Below, one piece after another: positions 31,262 to 31,876 of a DNA stretch of 31,876 bases. The stretch comes from JBBQSU01 sp038234815 (GTDB taxonomy: Bacteria > Planctomycetota > Phycisphaerae > Tepidisphaerales > Tepidisphaeraceae). Both the position numbers and the translations under genes were made by a program. The stretch is from the NCBI GenBank assembly GCA_038234815.1, contig JBBQSU010000022.1:1-31876 (forward strand). The letters run 5' to 3'. Under the pieces are notes generated by a model that did not search any database, was not told the origin of the DNA, and was given only the letters and a program-made list of their open reading frames with translations. Every line of letters begins with the position of its first letter. The stretch's first letter is position 1.

Positions 31262-31876
31262 TCAAACCCGAAAAATCGCCCCCATCTTCTTTCCCAACAT
31301 CGAGCTTGCTGAAAGGATGGTGAGTGTAAGCAACAACATCGCCCACACACCCAGCGCGCTGGCGATGTAGGGGCCGTCGCCAAGCCGCTGAAACAGTTCA
31401 TAAATCGCCTTGGTGATCGGCCAGGTGCCTTCCTTTTGCGCCAAGATGAGCGAATCACTGACTTCGAGCATAGCGAACGCAAACGCGAGCAATCCTCCTG
31501 CCACCAAGTTGGCACCGATGAGTGGGATGGTGATCCGGCGCGTCGTCATCCACCTTGACGCCCCCAGGTTCCGCGCGGCCAGTTCCAGGTCGACCGGCGT
31601 CTGTTCCAGCCCTGCCACGCCGGATCGAACGACATAAGGCAACCGCCGCATGGCATAGCTGATGACCAGCAGCAGTGTGGGATTATTCTGCACGTCAAAC
31701 AGCCCCGCCAGCGCCTCGGCATGTCGCTGCTGAAAAAATACCCGCATCTGCAACCCAACGGCCAGATAACCGAAGGCCATCACTAGCCCCGGCACCGCCA
31801 GCGGAAGCATCGCCAGCGCGTCCACCGTGGCCCGGAAAAGCCGCGGAAGCCGACTACGCACGATCACGAAAGCAAT
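31262..31876 (-). CDS. ABC transporter permease, C-terminal part (cut by the window edge)
   Basis: At least 205 residues of a binding-protein-dependent permease, open at the right edge of the window. The EAA loop is clear (ELAARNLGASRWMTTRRITIPLI, about 95-117 of the visible part) with membrane helices on both sides. It resembles the second half of Fe3+/thiamine-type permeases (FbpB/ThiP/SfuB) that contain two permease domains in one chain. The substrate cannot be told. The ATPase and binding protein would lie beyond the window. Confidence 0.88.
   Translation of the reverse strand: MAFVIVRSRLPRLFRATVDALAMLPLAVPGLVMAFGYLAVGLQMRVFFQQRHAEALAGLFDVQNNPTLLLVISYAMRRLPYVVRSGVAGLEQTPVDLELAARNLGASRWMTTRRITIPLIGANLVAGGLLAFAFAMLEVSDSLILAQKEGTWPITKAIYELFQRLGDGPYIASALGVWAMLLLTLTILSASSMLGKKMGAIFRV

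Noticed and set aside
1..31876. CRISPR arrays, tRNA or rRNA genes, prophage or toxin-antitoxin pairs
   Set aside because: None was recognised on reading both strands; the only regular repeat array is the four-unit 11-bp tandem at 9205-9248, which has no spacers.

Overview
The window looks like chromosomal DNA from a GC-rich planctomycete, most likely of the Phycisphaerae type. This is inferred from several features: a PEP-CTERM exported protein, a pseudopilin-like protein with an H-X9-DG-type tail, a XylR-type (periplasmic-binding-fold plus AraC) regulator, a DUF2341/PA14/PKD surface protein, and a large signal-peptide protein of the ABC-export/Gld type. Housekeeping genes are scattered singly rather than in large operons. 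There are no rRNA or tRNA genes, no CRISPR array, no recognisable transposase and no phage genes.

Layout. 1-4900: a fused Sua5-like/low-molecular-weight phosphatase gene followed by rpiB, a TrkH-type cation transporter with hisI, and glutamate dehydrogenase. 4890-8600: an accessory cassette of pseudopilin-like protein, PEP-CTERM protein and a divergent XylR-like regulator, bracketed by a diverged pair of inverted repeats. 8600-9580: a gene-poor stretch with two palindromes of identical architecture either side of a promoter-like sequence, a small reading frame with a strong ribosome-binding site, and a tandem 11-bp repeat. 9583-16420: a GT-C-like membrane protein overlapping a DUF4149-like membrane protein, rsmA (ksgA), a large surface protein, a HAD phosphatase and a LolA-like periplasmic protein. 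16421-22849 (minus): a four-gene operon of an exported/membrane GATase-like protein, ABC ATPase, nucleoside hydrolase and ABC-2 permease. 22935-24905: promoter, TPP riboswitch and thiC. 25259-31876: SnoaL-like protein, lactonase, aroC, a small membrane protein, DedA, an Rrf2 regulator, a small HExxH protein, a membrane-anchored hypothetical protein, and the C-terminal part of an ABC permease cut by the window edge.

The strongest unexplained signals are the paired palindromes around 8779-8926 with the adjacent small frame, the inverted repeats bracketing the regulator/PEP-CTERM/pseudopilin cassette, the predicted arginine-phosphatase specificity of the fused phosphatase domain, and a readable translational switch model for the thiC riboswitch. 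Nothing here amounts by itself to a complete new defence or mobile system; the 8.6-9.6 kb stretch is the best candidate for something undescribed.
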